Positions 28,280-36,015 of a stretch of 64,000 nucleotides of DNA are shown here, piece after piece. This DNA comes from Methylomonas montana (GTDB lineage: Bacteria > Pseudomonadota > Gammaproteobacteria > Methylococcales > Methylomonadaceae), in assembly GCF_030490285.1 (NCBI RefSeq), contig NZ_CP129884.1, positions 1,798,001-1,862,000 on the forward strand, given 5' to 3'. The notes below the pieces were generated by a model that ran no database searches, was not told where the DNA came from, and was given only the letters and a program-made list of their open reading frames with translations. The position numbers were made by a program, and so were the translations under genes. Numbering within the stretch: the first letter of the stretch is position 1; every line of letters starts with the position of its first letter.

Positions 28280-29299
28280 CTACGCTCTTTTTTCGAAGTG
28301 TAGTATTTTTGTCACAACAAGCTTTGAGTTTCCTGCATGGACTTTAAGGTGTTCACTCGAAAGATGTGCATATCTTAAAACCATGTCGTAACTTGCCCAT
28401 CCTCCTAGTTCTTGCAGAACGTTTAACGGCGTTCCCGCTTGAACGTGCCAACTTGCCCAAGTATGGCGTAAGTCATGCCATCGGAAGTCCTCAATTTCTG
28501 CGCGTTTTAGCGCCTTTTTCCAGGCTTTTCCGCCGGCCTTTTTGATGGGTTCGCCATCAAAAGTAAAAACAAAGGTATTGTGCTGCCCTTGTTGACTTCT
28601 AAGTACTGCCATAGCATCAGTATTGAGCGGTACAGAAATCGGCTTTTTGGCTTTAGCTTGCGCGGCATCTATCCATGCACATTCTCGCCTCAAATCGACT
28701 TGCGACCATTTTAAACCGGTGACGTTGGCTTCCCTCAGGCCAGTAGCAAGAGCGAATCTTGCCATGGCTTCCAAATGACTTGGCAGCTCAATTAAGAGCT
28801 TGCTGGCTTCCTCATGTGTTAACCAGCGGATTCGCTCATTCGGTTCTGGCAAAAAGCGAAAATTGGGTACAGCATCAATCCATTCCCACTCGTTTTTAGC
28901 ACGATTCAAAATCGCCCGGATCAGCGAAAGAATCCGATTGGCAGTGGCATTACTCGAACCTTCGGCTTTTTTTGCCTCCGTAATGCGCTCCAACATCATT
29001 TTGTCGATTTGATTTAAAGTCTTGTTGCCAAGAATGTCATCAAGCCAACGAAGGTGAAATTTGTCGGTTTCTATGCTTCGCTTATGACCCTGTTCGATAA
29101 GCCACTTGATAACTGCTTCTTGCCAAGTGCGTATTGGCTTCGCGCCAAGATTTTTCGTTTTCCAAGCATCAGCCTTTAATCTGTCGTGCAGTTCTTGCGC
29201 TTCTTGCTTGATTTTAGTGCCAGCAGATCGTTGTATTCTCGTTCCGTCCGGCGCGGTGAATTGGATCCACCATGTGTCTTTTCGCTTGTAGATTGACAT
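28280..29299 (-). CDS. Tyrosine-family site-specific integrase
   Basis: Encodes 339 residues. The N-terminal arm-binding and SAM-like core-binding region (about 1-170) precedes a catalytic domain with Arg in ATGLREANVTGL, Lys in the beta-hairpin AKAKKPISVPLN, HxxR in HDLRHTWASWHVQ, and the Tyr nucleophile in YDMVLRYAHLSSEH. This is the phage-integrase family. It catalyses integration of the island into tRNA-Pro, probably with IHF. Translation continues from the upstream gene cluster; the overlapping HTH gene shares its 5' end. Confidence 0.95.
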   Translation of the reverse strand: MSIYKRKDTWWIQFTAPDGTRIQRSAGTKIKQEAQELHDRLKADAWKTKNLGAKPIRTWQEAVIKWLIEQGHKRSIETDKFHLRWLDDILGNKTLNQIDKMMLERITEAKKAEGSSNATANRILSLIRAILNRAKNEWEWIDAVPNFRFLPEPNERIRWLTHEEASKLLIELPSHLEAMARFALATGLREANVTGLKWSQVDLRRECAWIDAAQAKAKKPISVPLNTDAMAVLRSQQGQHNTFVFTFDGEPIKKAGGKAWKKALKRAEIEDFRWHDLRHTWASWHVQAGTPLNVLQELGGWASYDMVLRYAHLSSEHLKVHAGNSKLVVTKILHFEKRA

Positions 29300-29517
29300 G
29301 GAATATTCTCCTTAGATGTATATCCGTCAACTACTTGCAGATTTCTCGCAGATGCAGGATAACGATCACTGACCCAATCGGCAAGATGTTCCTTAACAAA
29401 AACCCATCGTTTCCCAACTTTTTTACCGGGAACTTGCTTCGATTTTGCTTTTCTTCGGAGTACTTCTGGATTGATCTTCAAAAAAAGTGCGGCTTCATTT
29501 AAATCAAGTGTCTCCAT
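29176..29517 (-). CDS. Small HTH protein, probable recombination directionality factor (Xis-like)
   Basis: Encodes 113 residues from ATG 29517 (METLDLNEAALFLKINPEVLRR), the HTH_17/AlpA-type excisionase fold: TLDLNEAALFLKINPEVLRRKAKSKQVPGKKVGKRWVFVKEHLADWV. This fold typically binds DNA and helps Int excise the element. The last 124 bases overlap the 5' end of the integrase gene in another frame, so the Lys/Ser-rich tail (RKNCTTD) is encoded inside int. The overlap suggests coupled expression of the pair. Gene order fits an activator cluster driving xis and int. Confidence 0.65.
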   Translation of the reverse strand: METLDLNEAALFLKINPEVLRRKAKSKQVPGKKVGKRWVFVKEHLADWVSDRYPASARNLQVVDGYTSKENIPCQSTSEKTHGGSNSPRRTEREYNDLLALKSSKKRKNCTTD

Positions 29518-29563
29518 AGCAGTTTTTTGAATTAGGCGTCTGTGGTTATTATCAACATATCGC

Positions 29564-30028
29564 TTACATGCCGGTCTTACAGATCTCACAGCGATCATGA
29601 TCATCCCTAGCATTTAACAAGACCCAGGCTCGACAATTCTTGCATGTCGAAATCTGAACTTTTTTATCTTTGATGTCCTGGGCCACCACCCAAGCAGCCG
29701 AAAAGTCGAGTTGCCCGGAAGGATAGGAACGCTTGTAGGCGTCAAAAGCGCTTATCAGTGTTTGGATTTGACTGTCGGCCGATTTGTTTGAAGCAGCCCG
29801 ATAGCACACGGCAAACAGCGTTACGTCCTTGTGTTTCCGCCGGCTTCCAGTCAAGCCACGGGTGGAAAATTTGATGGATCCACGGCTGGGCGAACGGCCA
29901 TGCAATTGACGGTATGTCTGTCTCAATAGCTTGATCGGAATACCCGTGGCTTGATGCACGATTTTGACCTTGGCGTGACGATTAAGCAGTTCAATTGCCA
30001 GGGATTGCTGTTGATATTTCTTGAGCAT
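29564..30028 (-). CDS. FlhC-like transcriptional activator subunit (copy 1)
   Basis: Encodes 154 residues. The N-terminal half (SLAIELLNRHAKVKIVHQATGIPIKLLRQTYRQLHGRSPSRGSIKF) resembles the HTH-like part of FlhC. The C-terminus has CKNC and CEIC pairs (VQISTCKNCRAWVLLNARDDHDRCEICKTGM), matching the four-Cys zinc site of FlhC. It is shorter than E. coli FlhC (192 residues). It follows, 12 bases downstream, a gene with a STAS-like domain fused to an FlhD-like domain; together they should form an FlhD4C2-like heterohexamer. In SXT/R391 and IncC elements such proteins (SetCD, AcaCD) switch on conjugation and excision genes. Confidence 0.7.
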   Translation of the reverse strand: MLKKYQQQSLAIELLNRHAKVKIVHQATGIPIKLLRQTYRQLHGRSPSRGSIKFSTRGLTGSRRKHKDVTLFAVCYRAASNKSADSQIQTLISAFDAYKRSYPSGQLDFSAAWVVAQDIKDKKVQISTCKNCRAWVLLNARDDHDRCEICKTGM

Positions 30029-30040
30029 TAGCTGCCTCCC

Positions 30041-30634
30041 TTAATCAATAGTGCCGCTCAATCCGAGCATGGCTTCCACCATCGGTGGAGATTCTCTGTT
30101 GATGTTTTGAATAAATTGACTCGAAAATCGGGGGGTAAAACATAGCCAGTTGGAGCGGGCAATGAAATCAATGTCTTCTAAAGATAAACGTTCAACTGCC
30201 AAGCGCATGGCCTCATCGGTAATCCCCAAGATTAATTCAGTCAGCACCGGGTTCTCCCGTGCGATTTCTCTGGCTTTGATGAGCCAGGCCTGATTCATGG
30301 CATAAATCTCTTCATCGCAACCCAGTTGATCGATCGCCGTCAGTTTGTCAAAGTAGACCTCAAGATTTTTGAATGCTGACTGCATCATGTTGTCGATGTG
30401 CCCCGCCATATTGACTATTTTCAGTTTCGATTTCAGAAAATCGGATCCGAATTCGGAGACCAATGGCAAAAACAATTCCTGAAAGAACCCCAGCGTGATG
30501 CTTTTAACGTCCTTAAAATCAATCGTCAGCGATTGCTGATTGGCAAAGCACTCGCGTGCCAGTCGCGCGAGGTTTTTGCCATGGATAGACTGAGGTATTT
30601 GGGAATTGGTGGCTGTGACGACAACGATATGCAT
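30041..30634 (-). CDS. STAS-like (DUF4325) domain fused to FlhD-like domain
   Basis: Encodes 197 residues. Residues 1-95 look like a STAS/DUF4325 fold (ANQQSLTIDFKDVKSITLGFFQELFLPLVSEFG, then KIVNMAGHIDNMMQSAF), related to anti-sigma-factor antagonist-like modules. Residues of about 105-197 resemble FlhD: IYAMNQAWLIKAREIARENP, LGITDEAMRLAVERLSLEDIDFIARSN. It precedes the FlhC-like gene with 12 bases between, as in flhDC. A STAS-FlhD fusion is unusual; it may let a signal or partner protein control the activator. No Cys cluster or kinase motif is seen. Confidence 0.65.
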   Translation of the reverse strand: MHIVVVTATNSQIPQSIHGKNLARLARECFANQQSLTIDFKDVKSITLGFFQELFLPLVSEFGSDFLKSKLKIVNMAGHIDNMMQSAFKNLEVYFDKLTAIDQLGCDEEIYAMNQAWLIKAREIARENPVLTELILGITDEAMRLAVERLSLEDIDFIARSNWLCFTPRFSSQFIQNINRESPPMVEAMLGLSGTID

Positions 30635-30666
30635 GCGACTTCTCCTTAGTAGCTGATGGATCGTCT

Positions 30667-31284
30667 CTAACGAGCGCTTGGTTTGTTCAATGTGAGCATT
30701 TTTGATTTTGTGGAAATCCAGCGTCGCCGACCTGAGCGATCAGTCCACACTTCGCAAATAGGGCATTGACTAAATGCAGTATCAGGATGAATCATGCCCA
30801 GGTAACGGGCGCGGCAACGCCCGCAAAGAATGAATACCAAATCACCCGCCGAGAGCAGGCTGATTAAATACCAAGCGCGGTTTATATCTAACGGATAATG
30901 TTGGCTGGAGTGCGGTTGGATACATTGCCGATCGGCTAAAATTCTGGAAGCGACGTTGCTGTAGATCTCATAGGCCGTAACCAGTAAGGTTGCACTCAGG
31001 TTCGGAGTAGAAAGCCGGTGTCTGATGTTTTCGATCATGCTTAAAAATAGCGAGGCATGAATGTTGTTGAACGCCGAGCGGATGGCCCATTGATGATCAT
31101 GTGGCAGCATGCCTTGTTTGGGCGGTTGTCCTTGTACCGCTTTAAAAAATTCGATGCTTTGCTTTCGGGTTAAATGGCAGAGTTGGCTAACAATTGGCGG
31201 ACGGGCGCCGAGTTGGATTAGTCTTTCCGCCAATAGCAAGTCTGTGCCAATGTTTGACCTGCTTTTAAAGGGCATTGGTTTCAT
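30667..31284 (-). CDS. FlhC-like transcriptional activator subunit (copy 2)
   Basis: Encodes 205 residues from ATG 31284 (MKPMPFKSRSN); a second ATG three codons later is possible. It matches full-length FlhC better than the first copy: LLLAERLIQLGARPPIVSQLCHLTRKQSIEFFKAVQGQPPKQG, the central helical domain, and the zinc site CGRC ... CPIC (VFILCGRCRARYLGMIHPDTAFSQCPICEVW). Its start overlaps the stop of the FlhD-like gene by 20 bases. The pair is probably the main FlhDC-type master activator of the element, resembling SetDC of SXT. The gene after it is the STAS-FlhD fusion. Confidence 0.8.
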   Translation of the reverse strand: MKPMPFKSRSNIGTDLLLAERLIQLGARPPIVSQLCHLTRKQSIEFFKAVQGQPPKQGMLPHDHQWAIRSAFNNIHASLFLSMIENIRHRLSTPNLSATLLVTAYEIYSNVASRILADRQCIQPHSSQHYPLDINRAWYLISLLSAGDLVFILCGRCRARYLGMIHPDTAFSQCPICEVWTDRSGRRRWISTKSKMLTLNKPSAR

Positions 31285-31558
31285 CCGCAGTTCCAGTGAT
31301 ACACGGTTGGAGAAGATCCACATAGGCAACCATGGGCAAGTTGCTTGGAACATAGACCGGCAATAACTGAATTACTGCGCGACTGCTTTCGGCGTGTTCA
31401 CGAAGTTGCTCCTGTGTCATGCCGGCGAGATGGTCTATACCATTCCGATCTAATCCAAAGCGCCAGGCCGTTTCTTCAGGGTTACTGCGTGAGCATTCCC
31501 TGGCTAGCATGAGATATTCGAAATTTAACCGGGCAAGATCTTCATCCAGTGTTGACAT
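31265..31558 (-). CDS. FlhD-like transcriptional activator subunit
   Basis: Encodes 97 residues from ATG 31558 (MSTLDEDLARLNFEYLMLAR); the open frame extends far upstream but FlhD homology begins here. The pattern YLMLARECSRSNPEETAWRFGLDRNGIDHLAGMTQEQLREHAESSRAVIQLLPVY follows FlhD's NLSYLLLAQRLI and LAALTLPQMVKLAE blocks. It should dimerise and bind FlhC. As the first gene of the minus-strand regulator cluster (FlhD, FlhC, STAS-FlhD, FlhC-like, Xis-like, Int), it is likely transcribed from a promoter in the 31559-31995 gap. Confidence 0.8.
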   Translation of the reverse strand: MSTLDEDLARLNFEYLMLARECSRSNPEETAWRFGLDRNGIDHLAGMTQEQLREHAESSRAVIQLLPVYVPSNLPMVAYVDLLQPCITGTADETNAL

Positions 31559-31995
31559 AAACGCCTCTGAGTTGATTAACGACTGTTGTCGATATGCTAG
31601 ACAGGCAACGCGGAAATGTCCCGGTCGCAAAGTGACCTGATTTGGGTCACAAAGCTCTGGACGCCCCGATTGATATGATTTGGCGTTGTTGAAAATAATC
31701 GGCTTATTGGGCTGGCGATGCTGCTTTCGGCATGTGATGGATGGCCACTTTGATAACGGCAGGCTATTTGTTCGATCTGATGGATTGAATGATCCTGAAA
31801 TTCTTCTAATCTCGTTCTGCTTGCCAGAGGCTTTGCCCGCGACAAGCGGCGTCTTACTTGGTGTTTGATCTAAATAACTACATTCCAAAATCATTTTTAC
31901 TTCGCTCATATCACATTGGCTATGGAGGAAATTGTTATGAAACTTCTGTTCGTAAACCAGACCGCAACTGCCGGCTACCTGGTTTGGGGTGGTTT
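31559..31995. promoter_or_regulatory. Divergent intergenic region between regulator cluster and membrane protein
   Basis: This 437-base gap separates the minus-strand FlhDC/int cluster from the plus-strand membrane protein. It has open frames on both strands (31265-31909 minus, 31858 plus) without protein-like content. It most likely holds back-to-back promoters and operators. No repeat strong enough to call a specific operator was found by eye. Confidence 0.35.
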
Positions 31996-32979
31996 ATGCG
32001 CGAGGTAATTCAATGCTTGATCGATTGGTTGGATAGCGAGCCAAGCGATGAAAAAGGCCACCGCATATTGCGTACGTTAGCCCAGGAATCGTTAATGAAA
32101 GCGGATTTCGAAGAGTCGAAGCGACGTTTCACGGCCGATGCAATCGTCGCTGCTGTTGGTGAGTCCTTAGAAAGTGCCGAACCTAAAAAATGGATCGACT
32201 GGCCGGGTTCGTTAAAAAAATATTGCGAAATCCGCGAACCGCAAATCATGGAATTTGCCCGTAAGCGTGGGCTTCCTTATTATCCAAAGCCGGAGCGTAA
32301 AAGCACAAAAGGAGGGCCGGGACGACACACGACGTTCTATATCAAAGCTGAACCGGTTCCGGAGATATTGGAAGAAGACCAAACAATCGAGGACGTTCGG
32401 GCTGGGAGCAACGCAGCAGAGTTGCAAGCTAGCTACCAAATGACTGAACTTGGTGAAGTCAAACCCAGTTGGATCGCGAGTTGGTTATTTCGGCATGGAC
32501 AGATCGAATTAAGACAATGGCATGTCTGGGGTATATTGGGTTGGCTAGCAATCATAGCTGGATTAGCAGTATTAATTGCCTATGCCGGCTGGCTATCGTT
32601 ATCCGTGCCCAGGTCCGTGACAACGCGCGATTTGACATTACTGATAAGTATTTTCGTGATTCCCTATGGTGCCTGGGTCACTATCATCAAGCCTTGGATA
32701 TTATTGTTGGATGATCGAATCGTCGTCGCCCATGAACTGTTCACAAATTTTTATGAACAGTCTGCGCAGTTCGAGCTGTTACGCGATGGGGATTTACGAG
32801 TTGTACGGTTAGTTCGGTATTCGGCCGCATGTCCAATTTGTGGAGCCACTATTTATCTCGAAAAAGGCGAACCGGATTACCGGCGAAGGTTGGTGGGTCG
32901 ATGCTATGAAAGCCCAAGAGAGCATGTGTTTAGTTTCGATCGAATCACGCGTTGCGGGCGGTTACTGGTAGAGCGATAA
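31996..32979 (+). CDS. Hypothetical membrane protein with zinc-like Cys pair
   Basis: Encodes 327 residues from ATG 31996 (MREVIQCLIDWLDSEP); a longer open frame from 31858 lacks sensible content. Residues 1-150 are polar (ESLMKADFEESKRRFTADAI, then RKSTKGGPGRHTTFYI). Two transmembrane helices follow near 180-250 (ILGWLAIIAGLAVLIAYAGW, LTLLISIFVIPYGAWVTIIK). The C-terminal cytoplasmic part carries CPICGATIYL, resembling one half of a zinc ribbon, plus a later RCYESPREHVFSFDR. No family name is known to me. It is the only gene on this strand before the convergent terminator at 33051. Confidence 0.6.
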   Translation: MREVIQCLIDWLDSEPSDEKGHRILRTLAQESLMKADFEESKRRFTADAIVAAVGESLESAEPKKWIDWPGSLKKYCEIREPQIMEFARKRGLPYYPKPERKSTKGGPGRHTTFYIKAEPVPEILEEDQTIEDVRAGSNAAELQASYQMTELGEVKPSWIASWLFRHGQIELRQWHVWGILGWLAIIAGLAVLIAYAGWLSLSVPRSVTTRDLTLLISIFVIPYGAWVTIIKPWILLLDDRIVVAHELFTNFYEQSAQFELLRDGDLRVVRLVRYSAACPICGATIYLEKGEPDYRRRLVGRCYESPREHVFSFDRITRCGRLLVER

Positions 32980-33050
32980 ACTTTCCAAAGGTCGTCAGCC
33001 ATTTTGGTGGGGATGGAACTGTGACTTATTTTCAGATTTGGTAAAGAAAA

Positions 33051-33082
33051 TGAGCGCATTATCCGGCTGGATAATGCGCTCA
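33051..33082. terminator. Perfect 14-bp inverted repeat between convergent genes
   Basis: TGAGCGCATTATCC and GGATAATGCGCTCA pair perfectly around GGCT. On the minus strand the stem is followed by a T-rich run (TTTTCTTT). It lies between the convergent stops at 32979 and 33097, so it is a terminator for the long minus-strand operon and possibly for the plus-strand gene as well. Confidence 0.85.
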
Positions 33083-33096
33083 TGCACTAAGTACTG

Positions 33097-34749
33097 TCAA
33101 TTCATGCTGGTTTGAAGGATTTGCTTTTGACCCGATTCGGCAGGAAATGCCATCACCGAAGCCGTTTTACCTTGCTGATCCAACTCAACCACGAAGGCTT
33201 TACCGTACAAGGCAGGACAACCGCAAAAATCCGGTAACAAGCGTTGCATGGCATTGGCCGGATCGCTCGCGGTATTGGCCACCACAAAGGCAATGAAGGC
33301 ATCCGAATCGCTTTCAAATGTCGACTCCTGAAATTCATCATATTCGCTTTTGAAGCTGGCCATTTGTTGCAACACCTGAGCCGAGCAATCGCCTCTGGGC
33401 ACAATGATGTCATCGGCGTTTTCCTGACCTTGGTAGCAAGCCTCATCCCTGATTTCAACAACATCCTGTCCCAGTTGGATTCGGTACGCATCGCAAAAAC
33501 GCACGCTAACCCAGCACCAATCACCTTGGAATTGAGCCTGGTGGCTTTCATTGACCGATTCAATCACTAGCTCCTCATCATTGAGATGCCGAACCAGGGC
33601 ATGAATCCAATGACCTTTATCCAACGTGCCGTGGTACAGAAAATAATCCCGGCTCCAGGCAAACAAATAACGGCCAGCGCCGTCCTGTTTGATGTCATCA
33701 TCAATCGAGACGATGCCGCGGGCCATAATTTCTGCACGGGTCATGGCTTTTTCCGGCCGCTGTTCGAAGTTATCGAAAACCTCGGTATCGCAAACCGGGT
33801 AGGCAATGATTTCGCGTAAAGCCTCGGGCGGCACTACAGGTACATCGTTGAGTAACTTCAACAGCTCCCAATGCCGCAGCATTTCATAAAAACCAACGAA
33901 CGCTTCAGCAGACAGAGTGGCTTTCATCTGGATAAAGCGCTGTTCGATGGTTTGTGCCAGAACCGCTTTAACCCGTTTGATCACATCGGCTTCATCGACC
34001 AGCTTGTCACGATCCGGCAAGCGAGCGTGAAAACGGGAGGAGTCCAGATGAATGATATGGCGATGCGATGTGTAGCTGTGCGAGGAATATATGGGCAAAC
34101 CTTGCAGATAGACATCGAACTCATACTGCGCCCCATTGGGGTGGTCTATGCCATGCAAATAAATCGCGCCAATCTCGGTGTCAACAAAGGTCAATCCACT
34201 ATCCAGTGCGCAGGAGCGTTCAAGCAATTGATCATTGAACAGCACTGGAATTGGAAAGCCGCGCACCAAGCGTTTCAGCGTGGTGGCAATTTGCCCCATG
34301 TCCAACTCCACATCCTGCAAGGTAATGCGGGTGATACCGCTCCAGTCGTGGACTGGCGTGATCGTCACTGGTTTAAATGCCAAAATGTGGTCGGTTTCGA
34401 CGTCAATTGATCCGCTTTTGCTCATGACGCTGATTTGCCGACAGGCAAACAGTGCCGATAAAAATCCGATTCCAAACGGATGCTCATGGGCAACCACGTC
34501 TGCGTCCCAACCGGATTCGGCGACTGTCAGTAGTGTTGCAATTGAGTCGATGCCGCAACCATCATCCAAAACCTGTAGCGTTTTGGTTTCAGGACAAAAG
34601 TTAATCACCACCATGGCCGCATTGGCCCGGCGAGCATTTTGGATTAGCTCACCCAGCACCGTGGTTTTGTTGGTGAAACTGAAACGTAGATTTTTGACCA
34701 AATTGGCTTGGTTGACTTTCATCGCGACTTCACTGATTTGTGTGTTCAT
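33097..34749 (-). CDS. GHKL-type ATPase (Hsp90/histidine-kinase-like fold), island gene
   Basis: Encodes 550 residues; SD GGAG precedes ATG 34749. The N-terminal GHKL ATPase fold shows the N box LGELIQNARRANAA, the G1 box LDDGCGID, and the G2-like HPFGIGFLSALFA. The rest (about 200-550) is of unknown fold and has no kinase H-box, so it is not a sensor kinase; MORC- or Hsp90-like remodelling is more likely. It ends the recombination and CobS/CobT operon and is preceded by RNA element copy 1. SXT-like elements carry an unknown ATP-binding protein in the same neighbourhood, consistent with a conserved but undescribed element function. Confidence 0.75.
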   Translation of the reverse strand: MNTQISEVAMKVNQANLVKNLRFSFTNKTTVLGELIQNARRANAAMVVINFCPETKTLQVLDDGCGIDSIATLLTVAESGWDADVVAHEHPFGIGFLSALFACRQISVMSKSGSIDVETDHILAFKPVTITPVHDWSGITRITLQDVELDMGQIATTLKRLVRGFPIPVLFNDQLLERSCALDSGLTFVDTEIGAIYLHGIDHPNGAQYEFDVYLQGLPIYSSHSYTSHRHIIHLDSSRFHARLPDRDKLVDEADVIKRVKAVLAQTIEQRFIQMKATLSAEAFVGFYEMLRHWELLKLLNDVPVVPPEALREIIAYPVCDTEVFDNFEQRPEKAMTRAEIMARGIVSIDDDIKQDGAGRYLFAWSRDYFLYHGTLDKGHWIHALVRHLNDEELVIESVNESHQAQFQGDWCWVSVRFCDAYRIQLGQDVVEIRDEACYQGQENADDIIVPRGDCSAQVLQQMASFKSEYDEFQESTFESDSDAFIAFVVANTASDPANAMQRLLPDFCGCPALYGKAFVVELDQQGKTASVMAFPAESGQKQILQTSMN

Positions 34750-34779
34750 ATGTTATCTCCAGGTATAAAAAAGCCCCGA

Positions 34780-34836
34780 GGACATGAAACAGACTAACCC
34801 CTTGGGGAGAGTCGTTCATCTCCCCGAGGCGGGTGA
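34780..34836 (-). promoter_or_regulatory. Island 5'-UTR RNA element, copy 1
   Basis: On the transcribed strand, ACCC arms at 34832-34836 and GGGGT at 34797-34801 enclose a GGGGAGA/TCTCCCC hairpin with loop TGAACGAC. The hairpin 5' arm and loop (GGAGATGAAC) can also pair with a downstream TTTCATGTCC. The gene start at 34749 follows. Confidence 0.6.
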
Positions 34837-34890
34837 TACTGGTTAGACCAGTGGTTATGTAAAAGACTTACTTTAGATTTTGTGCGCTGG

Positions 34891-35249
34891 CTATGAAGCT
34901 AAAGCCAAATGGCTATCATGCAGGCCATCCCAATCCAATTGCCGGACACCGTTTTGATCGCTATCCAACAAGCTATCGGGATCAATGCCATGATTTGCCA
35001 GTACAGTGCTCATGGCCTGGGTTAGCAGGGTATGACCTCGCTCACGTTCGGATTCACCGCCGTATTTGATCGCCCAAAATGGATCAAAGTGATAATGCCG
35101 GCCATCTCGTTTACAGTGCCTACTGACTTCGGTTCGAAAGGCTTTATCGCGTTTTTCTGCTACACGAATAAAATGCCGGTTCTTGAAGTTTCCCAAGCCT
35201 TGATACTCAAGGCTTCAGGCGTTGCATAATACTGATGATTATCTATCAT
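34891..35249 (-). pseudogene. Small island gene, probable single-base frameshift
   Basis: The likely start is ATG 35249, with GGAG 6 bases upstream (MIDNHQYYATPEALSIK). That frame stops after 28 codons, but the next frame continues with LGNFKNRHFIRVAEKRDKAF and ends after HDSHLALAS at 34891. Adding one G near 35197 would join them as ALSIKGLGNFKNRH, giving about 119 residues. The second part alone has no plausible start or ribosome site (TTG at 35196). The join is therefore probably real, with the shift either a mutation or a base-call error. Function unknown. It is the second-to-last gene of the minus-strand block. Confidence 0.55.
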
Positions 35250-35271
35250 GGTGATCTCCGATAAGACCTCT

Positions 35272-35317
35272 GATGACTGATTCAACCCAGGCGGGATAGA
35301 ATCATCCCGCAGGGGTA
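35272..35317 (-). promoter_or_regulatory. Island 5'-UTR RNA element, copy 2
   Basis: ACCCC (35312-35316) and GGGT enclose GCGGGAT/ATCCCGC with loop GATTCT. The loop TGATTC can pair with GAATCA just downstream, forming an H-type pseudoknot. Upstream (35325-35345), a CTCGG/CCGAG hairpin with T-run resembles a terminator of the previous gene. Confidence 0.65.
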
Positions 35318-35365
35318 TAGTGAAAAAGCTCGGCTTAACCGAGTGTCAAAAATGAAAACAGCGCG

Positions 35366-35863
35366 TCAGATCAATGCAAACCGTTTGCCTTGAATGAAGT
35401 CCTGGTACTGTCGGGCTTCGATTTTTACTTTGAACCGGGCATGCACGCTGCCGTCGATCCAGATTTCCCAGGGCAAGCGTTTAAGCTCGCCTCTGACCAG
35501 TTCCACCTCGCCAACCCGAAAATCATCGTGTTGGTAAAGTACCTGGCGTGGACTATCAATGCGAACGATGCAGTGATCCAGCAATGCCGGACCATCGATG
35601 TCACCCGGTTCGATCAACAGCGGCACTTTGATGGTGCCGGTCGAACGGCCGATCCAGCCGATGACATCGTGTTCATCGTGCCAGGACTGGCCGCTTTGGG
35701 TATCGCCGTAATACAGCCGGATTTTGCGTCGGCTATGGCGAAGCTGTTCCAACAACTCGACCACCGGTTCCGGTGTGTCGGCGTGATAACAGGTGCCAGA
35801 CGGCAAACGCTGGTACTGGATGCAATGACCCGTGCCGAAGGTGTGTTCAAAGATTTGTGTCAT
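35366..35863 (-). CDS. Hypothetical island protein
   Basis: Encodes 165 residues from ATG 35863 (MTQIFEHTFGTGHCIQYQRLP), with GAGGA 9 bases upstream. It reads as a mixed alpha/beta cytoplasmic protein with Cys pairs (GHCIQY, SGTCYHA) and blocks like KIRLYYGDTQSGQSWHDEHDVIGWIGRSTGTIKVPLLIEPGD. The repeated pattern LYYGDT...GWIGRSTG suggests a small beta domain (DUF-type). It is in the CobT/ssb operon and preceded by RNA element copy 3. No function assigned. Confidence 0.6.
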   Translation of the reverse strand: MTQIFEHTFGTGHCIQYQRLPSGTCYHADTPEPVVELLEQLRHSRRKIRLYYGDTQSGQSWHDEHDVIGWIGRSTGTIKVPLLIEPGDIDGPALLDHCIVRIDSPRQVLYQHDDFRVGEVELVRGELKRLPWEIWIDGSVHARFKVKIEARQYQDFIQGKRFALI

Positions 35864-35883
35864 GATGTTGTCCTCAATTAAAA

Positions 35884-35932
35884 CGGAAACATCACGATTC
35901 CCCAGCGGGAATATGGCATTCCCGTGTGGGTG
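35884..35932 (-). promoter_or_regulatory. Island 5'-UTR RNA element, copy 3
   Basis: CACCC (35927-35932) and GGGG enclose CGGGAAT/ATTCCCG with loop GCCAT. The 5' arm (ACGGGAA) can instead pair with downstream TTTCCGT. The start codon at 35863 follows 20 bases after. Confidence 0.65.
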
Positions 35933-36015
35933 GATAAAAATGAGCGCCGAATCGAATGATTTGGCTAACTCGGGCTTGTACAAATTGCGCCAATAAACAT
36001 ATCAACGCGCAGTTT

